Shown: positions 9,318-17,900 of the stretch, one piece after another
How positions within the stretch are numbered: the stretch's first letter is position 1
How the letters are laid out: each line of letters begins with the position of its first letter
Source of the DNA: an uncultured Actinomycetes bacterium
Lineage (GTDB): Bacteria > Actinomycetota > Acidimicrobiia > Acidimicrobiales > Ilumatobacteraceae
DNA length: 46,149 nucleotides
NCBI GenBank assembly: GCA_937927625.1
Contig: CALBSD010000004.1
Coordinates: 1 to 46,149, forward strand
Reading direction: 5' to 3'
Translations under genes and position numbers: made by a program
Notes under the pieces: generated by a model
Told to the model about the DNA's origin: nothing
Databases searched by the model: none
Seen by the model: the letters and a program-made list of their open reading frames with translations, nothing else

Positions 9318-10525
9318 TCGTTCATCGTCTTTCGGATTTCAACAATCTTTGACTCGGCGTCGTTTGCATCGTCGCCCTTTTCGTCCATCAGCTGTGAACG
9401 ATCTCGTGCGGCTTCACGTTCTGCCAATTTTGTATCAGCACGAGCAATTGCAGCATCAGTACCGTGTTCATTAATGAATTCTGCCCATTCCACAAGCGCC
9501 TCGACCATCTCGCGCTCGGGCACCACAGCAACGTTGCGGCCCTTCACAAACAAGTGACCACGCTTATTGCCTGCAGCAATGCCGAGGTCGGCTTCGCGCG
9601 CTTCACCAGGACCGTTCACAACACAGCCCATCACAGCAATCTGTAAAGGCAACTTCTTGTCTTCAAAAGCCTTCATGGCGCGATTCGCGACATCGATGAC
9701 GTCAATCTCTGCACGACCACAACTTGGGCAAGCAATGAGGTCGACGTTCTTGCGCTCACGCAGACCAAGTGCTTCGAGAAGCTGACGACCTGCGCGAGCT
9801 TCTTCCACGGGGTCTGCAGTCAAGCTGTAGCGAATCGTGTCACCAATGCCTTCTAGGAGAAGTGTGGAGATGCCTGCGGTGGCCTTCACTAAACCAGCAG
9901 GTGGTGGACCAGCCTCTGTGACTCCGAGATGCAATGGATACTTCACTGCATCTGCGAGCAAGCGATACGCATCAACCATGAGCGGCACATTGCTTGCCTT
10001 GACAGAAATCTTGATGAGGTCGAAATCAACTTCATTGAAATAAGCGATTTCTTGCAATGCGGATTCCACCATTGCCTCTGCAGTGAGACCGCCATGCTTT
10101 TCATACAACGCAGGGTCGAGAGAGCCGCCGTTCACGCCAATACGAATGGGAAGGTTGCGATCACGCGCTTCCATCGCCACAGCCTTGATGTGTTCTGGCT
10201 TGCGAATATTGCCGGGATTGAGACGAAGGCCATGAACGCCAGCTTCCATTGCAGCGAGGGCCATCTTGTACTGATGATGGATGTCAGCGATGATCGGCAA
10301 TGGTGAGCGCGGAACAATTTGTGCAAGACCTTCGGCGGCTTCTTGTTCGTTACACGTGCATCGCACGATGTCGCATCCAGCAGCAGCCAATGCATAAATC
10401 TGTTGCAACGTACCTTCGACATCGGCGGTCTTGGTTGTGGTCATTGACTGCACCGTGACGGGGGCTCCCCCGCCAACGGGCACTTTGCCCACTGTGATCT
10501 GCTTGGTTTGACGGCGTTCGTACAT
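9314..10525 (-). CDS. ispG: 4-hydroxy-3-methylbut-2-enyl-diphosphate synthase (IspG/GcpE)
   Basis: 403 aa [4Fe-4S] enzyme converting MEcPP to HMBPP in the MEP isoprenoid pathway. The TIM-barrel part holds VPVGGGAPVTVQSMTTTKT, CDIVRCTCNEQEAAE and RIGVNGGSLD. The cluster ligands are C266 and C269 (ACPSCGRAEIDV), C301 and E308 (MGCVVNGPGEA). A ~50-residue charged tail (DTKLAEREAARDRS...) extends beyond the family core. It lies downstream of dxr and rseP, the usual actinobacterial dxr-rseP-ispG order, so two MEP-pathway steps are encoded together. ATG at 10525 is 30 nt after the rseP stop. Confidence 0.96.
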   Translation of the reverse strand: MYERRQTKQITVGKVPVGGGAPVTVQSMTTTKTADVEGTLQQIYALAAAGCDIVRCTCNEQEAAEGLAQIVPRSPLPIIADIHHQYKMALAAMEAGVHGLRLNPGNIRKPEHIKAVAMEARDRNLPIRIGVNGGSLDPALYEKHGGLTAEAMVESALQEIAYFNEVDFDLIKISVKASNVPLMVDAYRLLADAVKYPLHLGVTEAGPPPAGLVKATAGISTLLLEGIGDTIRYSLTADPVEEARAGRQLLEALGLRERKNVDLIACPSCGRAEIDVIDVANRAMKAFEDKKLPLQIAVMGCVVNGPGEAREADLGIAAGNKRGHLFVKGRNVAVVPEREMVEALVEWAEFINEHGTDAAIARADTKLAEREAARDRSQLMDEKGDDANDAESKIVEIRKTMND

Positions 10526-10555
10526 CGGTTACCAGTGTGGCAGTTTCAGAGCGCT

Positions 10556-11797
10556 TTAGCCGAGAGGCTTGGTGATATCGAGGTAAAGACCTGTCACAAG
10601 CAGAAGGGCCAGCAGGCCCACAACCACCGTGGCAACGGGCACCATCTTGTTGATATCCGCCTTGTATTGCTTGCCCTTGCGAGAACGAATGCGCTCATAG
10701 GTGGCGATGGCAGCGTGCCCGCCATCAAACGGCAACAGCGGGAACATATTAAAAACGCCAACAAATACATTGACGCTGGCAAGCATCATCAAGATGCCTT
10801 TGAGACCGTCGGATTTACCCACGCTGCCGCCCACTTGGCTCACACCGACAATGGTGGTGGGACGGGTGTTCAGAGAATCGTCCGTGCCAGTGAGGTGATG
10901 AATGGTGTTGAAAGGGTTCAACGCGACCCCCACACCTTTGATCGAATTTGTGATGGTGGAGCCGATGTCACCAATGCTGTGACCAGCCGCAGCAACGAGC
11001 GAGAGTTTCTTCCAGCCCCAATCGTCGGCCCAAATACCCAAGTACGCACGTCCGTCACCACTTGGATGAGATGAAAGCGCCACATTCAATGTCTGCAAAC
11101 GGCCGTCTCGCTCAATAACGACTTCAATTCTGTCGCCTGGCTTATTCGAGGTAATCGCCTTCGCAACACTGCTGTAATCAGTGATGTCTTGGCCATCGAT
11201 ACTTCGAACAATGTCCCCGTTACGAATACCGGCGTTTGCCGCAGGGCTGCCTTTCATGTCGATGTTTTGCACCGTTGCATTTCCCGTGCCCTGCTCGCGA
11301 CCCGCTGTTGAAAAGACACCGAACATTAAGACAAAAGCGATGAGCATGTGCATGAGCGAACCTGCCGTAATCACAAGCAAGCGACGCGGATATGACTTTG
11401 ATCGATACGCGCGAGGTTCATCATCGGGATCAACCTCGTCGATGTTGTTCATACCAATGATGCGAACAAATGCGCCCAAAGGCAATGCGCGGACACCGTA
11501 TTCCACCTCACCCTTGGTGCGACTCCACACGCGTGGACCAAACCCCATGAAGAACTGCGTCGCCTTCATGCCGGTGAGTCGTGCTGTGGAGAAATGCCCC
11601 ACTTCATGCAAGAAAATTGAGATCAGTAATCCGATAACAAAAACGAATGTCCATGTGTTACTGAACGCAAGCCATATGAGGAGCAACAACATCACAACAC
11701 CGGTGAGTCGACCGGATCTCGTCACTTCGTCGGGAGAACCTTCGGCGGCACCACCTGCGGCCATTTCACTGCGGAAGCGATGATAAAAGTTGCTCAC
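10556..11797 (-). CDS. rseP: Site-2 intramembrane metalloprotease, RseP/Rip1 family (M50)
   Basis: 413 aa membrane zinc protease that cleaves membrane substrates such as anti-sigma factors. TM1 carries the zinc motif HEVGH (FLHEVGHFSTARLTGM) and is followed by FFMGFGPRVWS. A second hydrophobic segment (LLVITAGSLMHMLIAFVLMFG) leads to one PDZ domain (PAANAGIRNGDIVRSIDGQDI). The third zinc ligand motif is in NMFPLLPFDGGH (LxxxDGG), with a final TM helix. Start is GTG 11797, overlapping the dxr TGA as GTGA. The N-terminal ~25 residues before TM1 are polar and cytosolic. Confidence 0.95.
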   Translation of the reverse strand: MSNFYHRFRSEMAAGGAAEGSPDEVTRSGRLTGVVMLLLLIWLAFSNTWTFVFVIGLLISIFLHEVGHFSTARLTGMKATQFFMGFGPRVWSRTKGEVEYGVRALPLGAFVRIIGMNNIDEVDPDDEPRAYRSKSYPRRLLVITAGSLMHMLIAFVLMFGVFSTAGREQGTGNATVQNIDMKGSPAANAGIRNGDIVRSIDGQDITDYSSVAKAITSNKPGDRIEVVIERDGRLQTLNVALSSHPSGDGRAYLGIWADDWGWKKLSLVAAAGHSIGDIGSTITNSIKGVGVALNPFNTIHHLTGTDDSLNTRPTTIVGVSQVGGSVGKSDGLKGILMMLASVNVFVGVFNMFPLLPFDGGHAAIATYERIRSRKGKQYKADINKMVPVATVVVGLLALLLVTGLYLDITKPLG

Positions 11798-12936
11798 TGA
11801 ACGAGTGCTTCCTCTGCGAGTTGACGACCTTCGGCATCAGCTGCCAACACATCAGCTTCTGACTGTGGCGAGGTGACGTTGAAACGATTCATGACTCGTT
11901 CGACGTACGTCGCGATCTCTGCCCACATAATGCGGCCACCCAAGAATGCTTCAACGATTACTTCGTTTGCAGCAGAGAGTGCCGCCGGTGCAGTTCCGCC
12001 AGCACGACCTGCGGCATATGCAAGATCAAGACACCGGAATGTCTCGCGGTCGGGCGCTTCGAAGTCAAGGCGCGACAAAGTTGTCCAATTGATGCGGCCA
12101 AACGGTGTTGCAATGCGTTGCGGATAACCAAGCGCGTATCCGATAGGTAACCGCATATCGGGCATTGACAACTGCGCGATGGTGGAACCATCGGTGAACT
12201 CGACCATGGAGTGCACAACAGATTGTGGATGCACAACAACATCAATGTTGTCGTACGAGGTGCCGTACAACTCATGAGCCTCAATGACTTCGAGCCCCTT
12301 ATTCATCAGAGTTGACGAATCGATAGTGATCTTGGGACCCATCTTCCACGTGGGGTGGTCAAGTGCTTGGTCAACAGTGACTGTTGCAAGAGATGCAGCG
12401 GTACGACCACGGAAAGGTCCACCACTTGCGGTGAGTACTAGGCGGGCAACTTCAGCACCGGCATCAAAGGATGAGCGCAAGCATTGATGCAATGCGCAAT
12501 GTTCTGAGTCGACAGGTACTAGTTGTGCACCTGGGGTCTGACGCAACGGCTGCACGATTGGTCCTGCAGCAATAAGGCTTTCCTTGTTGGCAAGACCCAA
12601 TGTGCGACCTGCACGAAGAGTGTCGAGTGTGACGGACAAGCCAGCGAAACCAACGACTCCGTTAATCACAACATCGGCAACTTCAACGACATCTGACAAG
12701 TTGCCAGTGACCTGCACCCCAGGCAATGCGGCAGCAACTTGAGCACGTTGCGATTCATCGGTGACAACAACAAGTTCTGGACGCAGCAACAGTGCCTGCG
12801 CGATAACGACATCTGCCGACGAGCCAACAGCCAATGCAGACACGCGATAGTTGTGTGGCTCGGCCATGACAACGTCGATGGTTTGAGTTCCGATAGAGCC
12901 GGAAGAACCGGCAATAGCTACGCGCTTTTGAGTCAC
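11794..12936 (-). CDS. dxr: 1-deoxy-D-xylulose 5-phosphate reductoisomerase
   Basis: 380 aa NADPH enzyme making MEP from DXP, the committed step of the MEP pathway. The N-terminal Rossmann motif AGSSGSIGTQTIDVV, GLANKESLIAAG, the substrate loop PVDSEHCALHQCL, TASGGPFRG and HPTWKMGPKITIDSSTLMNK (metal/substrate site) are all present. Length matches the family. Start is GTG 12936; no convincing Shine-Dalgarno is visible, and the N-terminus TQKRVAIAG supports this start. It overlaps rseP by 4 nt and lies 52 nt downstream of cdsA. Confidence 0.97.
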   Translation of the reverse strand: MTQKRVAIAGSSGSIGTQTIDVVMAEPHNYRVSALAVGSSADVVIAQALLLRPELVVVTDESQRAQVAAALPGVQVTGNLSDVVEVADVVINGVVGFAGLSVTLDTLRAGRTLGLANKESLIAAGPIVQPLRQTPGAQLVPVDSEHCALHQCLRSSFDAGAEVARLVLTASGGPFRGRTAASLATVTVDQALDHPTWKMGPKITIDSSTLMNKGLEVIEAHELYGTSYDNIDVVVHPQSVVHSMVEFTDGSTIAQLSMPDMRLPIGYALGYPQRIATPFGRINWTTLSRLDFEAPDRETFRCLDLAYAAGRAGGTAPAALSAANEVIVEAFLGGRIMWAEIATYVERVMNRFNVTSPQSEADVLAADAEGRQLAEEALVQ

Positions 12937-12988
12937 GTTGTCAGTCTGTCAGTGCGATGCGTCAAAGAGACGTCGCGTCATGTGTGAA

Positions 12989-14269
12989 CTACAGCCAAGG
13001 CTGCAGAACAAGCATGAGGTAGTACGCCGCGGGAAGTACAAAGAGGAATCCGTCAAAGCGGTCGAGAACGCCACCATGACCAGCAACAATGCTGCCGAAA
13101 TCCTTGACGTCAAGATTGCGCTTAAACATTGATTCCACAAGGTCGCCAAGTGGGGCCATCACTGCTACAACAAGACCGAGCGCAATCCACTCACCCATCG
13201 AATTCCATGTGCCGTTCTGTGAACCAAAGACAACAAGAGCAACGATGCTGGCAAGTGCACCACCGATGGCTCCTTCGATTGTCTTGTTGGGGCTGACCCA
13301 TTCACGCAACGGTGTACGACCAACAGATGATCCAACGAACAAACCGCCGACATCATTCGCGATGACTGCAATGACAACCATGAACAAGGTGTCGGTACCA
13401 ACATGAGCGCCTGCACCATTCACGGAGTAGCGAAGGATGAGAGCGGCGAACGAACCCATGAGGCCGATCCACGTCATTGCCATGGTGGTGATGGCAACGT
13501 TGGGCATTGGACCACTCTGAATGCTTGTTGCACCCAAGAATCCAATTGATGTTGCAAGGAAGCCAAAAGCAAATACAAGAGGCAATGCAGCATCACCCAT
13601 CCAGTACGCAGCAAGTGGTGCTGCAATACAGGTGATGAGGCCGGCGAATGTTGCGGGGCGGTAGCCCTTCTCTGTGACCTTGCTGAAGAACTCAACGGCT
13701 GCCAAGCCGACTACTGCGAGAACAATGAGCATCACCGCAGCGGGACGCCACATGATGGCACCAAGGAAGACTGCAACAAGGATGAGACCAGTGGTGACTG
13801 CTGTTGGCATATCGCGACCACCAACACCTGGGCGTGGGCCACGAGGACCAGAGCGACGTACTGGCTGAGGACGACCACCGCGTGGCATGCCACCAGTGAT
13901 GTCGCGAGATGGATCGCGTGGGTATTCACGGCTGACATCACCTGTCACGTCGCGCTGTGGGCGGCGACGCTCGTCGGTGGGGTCAGTTCCAATTACAAGA
14001 CGCTCGGGTCGACGTGTTGGTTCGCTTGGTGACTGGAATGTTCCCCAGACATCAGCGTCATCTTCGTCGACTGCAGGAATTTCTCCGGTGGCAGGTTCGG
14101 TCCAATGAGGAAGGTTGCCCGTGTCACCGTCGCCAAAGCTGAGAGCGGGCTCTGCTGTTGGGTCGTCGGCGAACTGGACGGTTCCAAAGTCAGAACCAAA
14201 ATCGGTTCCGTAACCGGTGGAATCATCGCGGTTTGTGTCATCTCTGCGGCGCCAGATGTCATCACTCAT
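12989..14269 (-). CDS. cdsA: Phosphatidate cytidylyltransferase (CDP-diglyceride synthase)
   Basis: 426 aa integral membrane enzyme producing CDP-diacylglycerol. Residues 1-~135 are a disordered, charged, Pro/Arg-rich cytosolic extension (DDTNRDDSTGYGTDFGSDFG, RRSGPRGPRPGVGGRD), typical of actinobacterial CdsA. About eight hydrophobic helices follow. The family signature sits near the C-terminus: SPNKTIEGAIGGALAS, then SMFKRNLDVKDFGS with GHGGVLDRFDG. ATG 14269 was chosen because AGGGGAG lies ~5 nt upstream; an in-frame start ten codons upstream lacks this. Confidence 0.94.
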   Translation of the reverse strand: MSDDIWRRRDDTNRDDSTGYGTDFGSDFGTVQFADDPTAEPALSFGDGDTGNLPHWTEPATGEIPAVDEDDADVWGTFQSPSEPTRRPERLVIGTDPTDERRRPQRDVTGDVSREYPRDPSRDITGGMPRGGRPQPVRRSGPRGPRPGVGGRDMPTAVTTGLILVAVFLGAIMWRPAAVMLIVLAVVGLAAVEFFSKVTEKGYRPATFAGLITCIAAPLAAYWMGDAALPLVFAFGFLATSIGFLGATSIQSGPMPNVAITTMAMTWIGLMGSFAALILRYSVNGAGAHVGTDTLFMVVIAVIANDVGGLFVGSSVGRTPLREWVSPNKTIEGAIGGALASIVALVVFGSQNGTWNSMGEWIALGLVVAVMAPLGDLVESMFKRNLDVKDFGSIVAGHGGVLDRFDGFLFVLPAAYYLMLVLQPWL

Positions 14270-14317
14270 TTTTCTCCCCTTTCGGGTTTCCGAGGGCAAC
14301 TTTCGTTGCCACCGTTT

Positions 14318-14875
14318 CTATACCTCAAGCAGCTCTTGCTCTTTGCGGGCAAAGGCTTTGTCGATCTGCTCGATGTGGTCTTGTGTGTACTTGTCGAGTT
14401 CCTTTTCGGCTCTCTCCAAGTCGTCCTTTGAAATCTCAGAGTTCTTTTCTGAAGTTTCGAGTTGTTTACGCGCATCGCGGCGCACATTGCGCACCGCGAC
14501 ACGGCCGTCTTCCGACATGTTCTTGACGACCTTCACATATTCCTTACGGCGCTCTTCTGTGAGCACAGGAAATGAAAGGCGAATAACGACACCATCGTTT
14601 GATGGCTGCAAGCCAAGATCACTATCGCGGATCGCGCGCTCGATGGCACCCATCGCACCGCGATCGTGTGGCTTTACGACAAGTGTGCGTGCCTCGGGAA
14701 CTTGAAAGCCAGCGAGCTGCTGCAATGGAACGGTGGAGCCGTAGTACTCCACCATCAGCTTCTCAACAAGGGCAGGGTTTGCGCGACCGGTGCGCACCGT
14801 GGAGTACTGAGATTGGACATGCGCGAATGCTCGCTCCATCTTGTCGACGGCTTCGAGCAGGATGTCTTCAATCAC
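14318..14875 (-). CDS. frr: Ribosome recycling factor
   Basis: 185 aa, the standard RRF length. With EF-G it splits post-termination ribosomes. The sequence has the three-helix bundle residues (STVRTGRANPALVEKLMVEYYG), domain II (QVPEARTLVVKPHDR, AIRDSDLGLQPSNDG, IRLSFPVLTEERRKEYVK) and the C-terminal helix ending KEQELLEV. Start GTG 14875 overlaps the pyrH TGA as GTGA, so translation is probably coupled to pyrH. Confidence 0.97.
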   Translation of the reverse strand: MIEDILLEAVDKMERAFAHVQSQYSTVRTGRANPALVEKLMVEYYGSTVPLQQLAGFQVPEARTLVVKPHDRGAMGAIERAIRDSDLGLQPSNDGVVIRLSFPVLTEERRKEYVKVVKNMSEDGRVAVRNVRRDARKQLETSEKNSEISKDDLERAEKELDKYTQDHIEQIDKAFARKEQELLEV

Positions 14876-15597
14876 CCAACCAGCGTACCTACTGGCTCAC
14901 CCCTGAGAATGGACTTCACGTTGCCTTTAGCAAGCAAGTCGAACACCACAATCGGCAGTTTTTTCTCCATACAGAAGGTAATTGCCGTGGAATCCATGAC
15001 TTTCAGGCCCTTGGTAATCACATCCATATGACTGATCTGTTCATACCTTGTGGCGTTCTTATCCAGCTTTGGGTCCGCGGTATACACACCATCAACCCCA
15101 GAGTGAGTGCCCTTCAGGATTGCTTGTGCCTCGATCTCCGCAGCACGTAGAGCAGCGGCAGTGTCAGTTGTGAAGAAGGGGTTACCAGTGCCGCCGGCGA
15201 GGATCACCACACGACCCTTTTCCATGTGGCGTTCTGCACGACGACGAATGTATGGCTCTGCCACCTTTGGCATCTCAATGGCGCTCATCACGCGGGACTG
15301 CTGTCCAACGCGCTCTAGGGCATCTTGCAATGCGAGACCATTCATGACCGTGGCAAGCATTCCCATGAAGTCAGCTTGGGCTTGGTCCATACCTTGGCCG
15401 GCACCTTTAAGGCCGCGCCAGAAGTTTCCACCGCCAACAACAATGGCGATATCGGTTCCGATTTCTTCACGAGCTTCGCGAATCTCGGTTGCAACTTGCG
15501 TCAACACGTTGCTGTCAAGGCCAAAGCCGGTTGGTTCAGCGAGCGCTTCGCCCGAAAGCTTGAGCACTACGCGCGACCAACGCGGCCTTGTTGCCAT
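14872..15597 (-). CDS. pyrH: UMP kinase
   Basis: 241 aa amino-acid-kinase-fold enzyme phosphorylating UMP to UDP. It shows VVLKLSGEALAEPTGFGLD, the phosphate-binding AIVVGGGNFWRGL, DFMGMLATVMNGLALQDALE and AGGTGNPFFTTDTAAALRA (UMP/ATP site), then GVDGVYTADPK. ATG 15597 is 2 nt after the tsf stop and the 3' end overlaps frr. The rpsB-tsf-pyrH-frr order is near universal in bacteria. Confidence 0.97.
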   Translation of the reverse strand: MATRPRWSRVVLKLSGEALAEPTGFGLDSNVLTQVATEIREAREEIGTDIAIVVGGGNFWRGLKGAGQGMDQAQADFMGMLATVMNGLALQDALERVGQQSRVMSAIEMPKVAEPYIRRRAERHMEKGRVVILAGGTGNPFFTTDTAAALRAAEIEAQAILKGTHSGVDGVYTADPKLDKNATRYEQISHMDVITKGLKVMDSTAITFCMEKKLPIVVFDLLAKGNVKSILRGEPVGTLVG

Positions 15598-15599
15598 GA

Positions 15600-16388
15600 T
15601 CAGCCGAGTTCCACCTGGGCAAAGCGCACGATGTGTGCGCTGCCAATGACTTGCTTGATGGAGAGTTTGTCGTCTTTTGCATATGGCTGCTCAAGAAGAC
15701 ACACGTCCTTGAAGAAACCAGCGATGCGTCCTTCAACGATCTTTGCAATTGCCTGCTCTGGCTTTCCCTCGTTACGCGTGATGGTTTCAAGCGTCTCGCG
15801 CTCTTTTGCCACGACATCTGCAGGAACTTCTTCCTGAGTGAGGTACTTCGGACGAGCAAATGCGATGTGCACTGCGATGTCGTGAGCAAGCTCTTGCGTT
15901 GCACCGGACATTTCGACGATGACGCCATTGACGCCACGGCCACCCTGGATGTGCTCGTACGAGTCGAGAACGTTGCCAGCTGCTGCTTCAAAACGGATGG
16001 TCTCGCCAACTTCAATCTTCTCCTTCAAGAGAATCTTGAGGTCATCAATTTGCTGTGCGCGATCGCCTGCACCCGCTTCACCCTTTGCAAGCACTGCTGC
16101 TGCAAGAGCATTGGCTTCTGCAATGAAACTGTCGCTGGAAGCTACGAAGTCTGTCTCGCACTTGAGCTTGACGATGGATGCCTTGCCTGCCTCGACGATA
16201 AGAGCGACAACACCCTGAGCATTATCACGGTCATCTCGCTTTGCGCTTGCTGCAAGACCCTTTTCACGAAGCCACTGCTTCGCTGCTTCGATCTCGCCGC
16301 CGTTCTCTTCAAGTGCCTTCTTGCAGTCCATCATTCCGGCGCCAGTTGTCTGGCGAAGGCTCTGAACATCTTTCGCTGTGTAGGACAT
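15600..16388 (-). CDS. tsf: Elongation factor Ts
   Basis: 262 aa nucleotide-exchange factor for EF-Tu. The N-terminal UBA-like domain (AKDVQSLRQTTGAGMMDCKKALEENGG) is followed by the EF-Tu-contacting core with KLKCETDFVASSDSF (TDFV motif) and the dimerisation/core region (VAVHIAFARPKYLTQEEVPADV, with HIA and P-x-Y/L features). The C-terminal LLEQPYAKDDKLSIKQVIG is typical. ATG 16388 lies 2 nt after rpsB. Confidence 0.97.
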   Translation of the reverse strand: MSYTAKDVQSLRQTTGAGMMDCKKALEENGGEIEAAKQWLREKGLAASAKRDDRDNAQGVVALIVEAGKASIVKLKCETDFVASSDSFIAEANALAAAVLAKGEAGAGDRAQQIDDLKILLKEKIEVGETIRFEAAAGNVLDSYEHIQGGRGVNGVIVEMSGATQELAHDIAVHIAFARPKYLTQEEVPADVVAKERETLETITRNEGKPEQAIAKIVEGRIAGFFKDVCLLEQPYAKDDKLSIKQVIGSAHIVRFAQVELG

Positions 16389-16390
16389 GA

Positions 16391-17260
16391 TTACTCCGCT
16401 GCAGGTGTGTCGGTGGACTTCTTCGCGGCGAGACGTGCTTCACGCTCTGCCTGAGCGGCTGCTGCCTGCTGGCGTGCTGCTGCTTGCTGCGCTTCGAATG
16501 CTGCGACTTCTTCAGGAGTGCGCTCCACGGGTGCTGCGGCTGCTGCTGCGGCGGCTGCATGTGGGTTGCGCTTCTGATGAATGAAGCGACCTTCGAGAAC
16601 TGCTTCTGCAATCACACGAGTGAGAAGGTCGTTTGCACGAATGGCATCGTCGTTACCAGGGATTGGGTACTGAATGACGTCAGGGTCAACGTTCGAGTCA
16701 ACAACTGCGATCACAGGAATTTTCAACTTGTTTGCTTCGGTAACAGCAATGTGTTCCTTCACGGTGTCAAGAACGAAGATTGCGTCTGGACGGCGGTGAA
16801 GCTGTGCCATACCGGAGAGGTTCTTCTGAAGCTTCTCGAGCTCACGGCTGAGAAGAAGAGCTTCCTTCTTTGGCATCGCTTCAAAATCGCCAGAAATCTT
16901 CATGCGCTCGTATTCCTGCATCTTGCCAACGCGCTTCGAGATTGTTTCGAAGTTAGTGAGCATGCCGCCGAGCCAACGCTCGTTCACGTAGTGCATGCCG
17001 CACTTCTCTGCGTAGTCACGGATGGGATCTTGTGCCTGCTTCTTTGTGCCGACGAACAAGATTGTTCCGCCATTTGCAACGAGGTCGCGAGTGAAGGCGT
17101 ATGCAACTTCAATGCGCTCGAGCGTCTGGTCGAGGTTAAGAATGTGAATTCCGTTGCGCTCTCCGAAGATGAACTGCTTCATCTTTGGGTTCCAACGGCG
17201 GGTCTGGTGTCCAAAGTGAACGCCAGCTTCAAGCATTTGTCGCATTGTTACGACAGCCAT
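16391..17260 (-). CDS. rpsB: 30S ribosomal protein S2
   Basis: 289 aa. The core is diagnostic: MLEAGVHFGHQTRRWNPKM, GERNGIHILNLDQT, TILFVGTKKQAQDPI, YVNERWLGGMLTNFETI, DAIFVLDTVKEHIAVTEA and NDDAIRANDLLTRVIAEAV. A ~60-residue Ala/Gln/Glu-rich C-terminal tail (AAAAAAAAPVERTPEEVAAF) extends past the E. coli protein. ATG 17260 has AAGGAG 7 nt upstream; the frame stays open 10 codons further up without a comparable signal. Confidence 0.97.
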   Translation of the reverse strand: MAVVTMRQMLEAGVHFGHQTRRWNPKMKQFIFGERNGIHILNLDQTLERIEVAYAFTRDLVANGGTILFVGTKKQAQDPIRDYAEKCGMHYVNERWLGGMLTNFETISKRVGKMQEYERMKISGDFEAMPKKEALLLSRELEKLQKNLSGMAQLHRRPDAIFVLDTVKEHIAVTEANKLKIPVIAVVDSNVDPDVIQYPIPGNDDAIRANDLLTRVIAEAVLEGRFIHQKRNPHAAAAAAAAAPVERTPEEVAAFEAQQAAARQQAAAAQAEREARLAAKKSTDTPAAE

Positions 17261-17381
17261 AATTTTCTCCTTCTGCGGTTGTCCACACACCGATCCGACG
17301 CCGAAGCGACCGCAGGTGGCCGGTGTGCATGATTTCTATGGTCTTCGTACTTCCGAAGGTGCACGAAGAACCTAGGAAAGA
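17261..17381 (-). promoter_or_regulatory. rpsB upstream region (putative promoter/leader)
   Basis: 121 nt between the degenerate M23-like gene and rpsB. A promoter for the rpsB-tsf-pyrH-frr run is expected here. An imperfect hairpin is visible (CTTCGT 17343-17348 with ACGAAG 17363-17368), which could belong to an S2 leader or an operator. I cannot assign promoter boxes firmly. Confidence 0.28.
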
Positions 17382-17846
17382 CTATCGGGCAGACCCCGTA
17401 CGCCCCACAACGACCCCACCCACCCCTTGAAGCCGAGCCCATCCGAGACCTAGGAACCGCAAAGGTTCGACATAGTGGGCGCCGATTCGCACCCCGAGAT
17501 ACATGCGTTCTTCCGCAGTGCCCACTACCTGGCCCTGTTCCACCGCAGCCCCTTCGGCAATGCCCCCCGCCAGTTCTATCCACCCATAGGTGACCTTCGC
17601 CTTCGGCGCAATTTGTTCCACCACATAGGTATTCCCTGCTACTTCCCCAACGAAAGTGATGACCCCTGGCAGGACTGCCCGCACAGGTTGACCTGCGGAG
17701 CTAGCGATGGTGACCCCACGATGCCCCGAGCATCTCTCACATAGCGGGGCGACGAAGCGTTGAATGACTGGACCCGAGACGGGCGCGATGGGTCGCACAG
17801 TCAATGGCACGAAGAGAAGAGACGCGGCGAACACAATCGAAAACAT
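17382..17846 (-). CDS. Secreted M23-like (lysostaphin-fold) protein, metal site apparently lost
   Basis: 154 aa. An N-terminal hydrophobic stretch (FSIVFAASLLFVPLTV) looks like a signal peptide or anchor. The rest resembles the M23 peptidase beta-core: HRGVTIASSAGQPVRAVLPG, then VITFVGEVAGNTYVVEQ, GGIAEGAAVEQGQVVGT and YLGVRIGAHYVEPLRFL. In active M23 enzymes the first motif is HxG(x)D and a later one HLH; here Asp is replaced (HRGVT) and HLH is replaced by YLG, so the zinc ligands are mostly missing. M23-type proteins beside rpsB are common in Actinobacteria. It probably acts as a non-catalytic envelope protein; that is inference. Confidence 0.66.
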   Translation of the reverse strand: MFSIVFAASLLFVPLTVRPIAPVSGPVIQRFVAPLCERCSGHRGVTIASSAGQPVRAVLPGVITFVGEVAGNTYVVEQIAPKAKVTYGWIELAGGIAEGAAVEQGQVVGTAEERMYLGVRIGAHYVEPLRFLGLGWARLQGVGGVVVGRTGSAR

Positions 17847-17900
17847 GTGGGCATGTGTGCCCTCTCAGGCCTGGCGAGGCGAGACCGCTACGAAGGCCGA

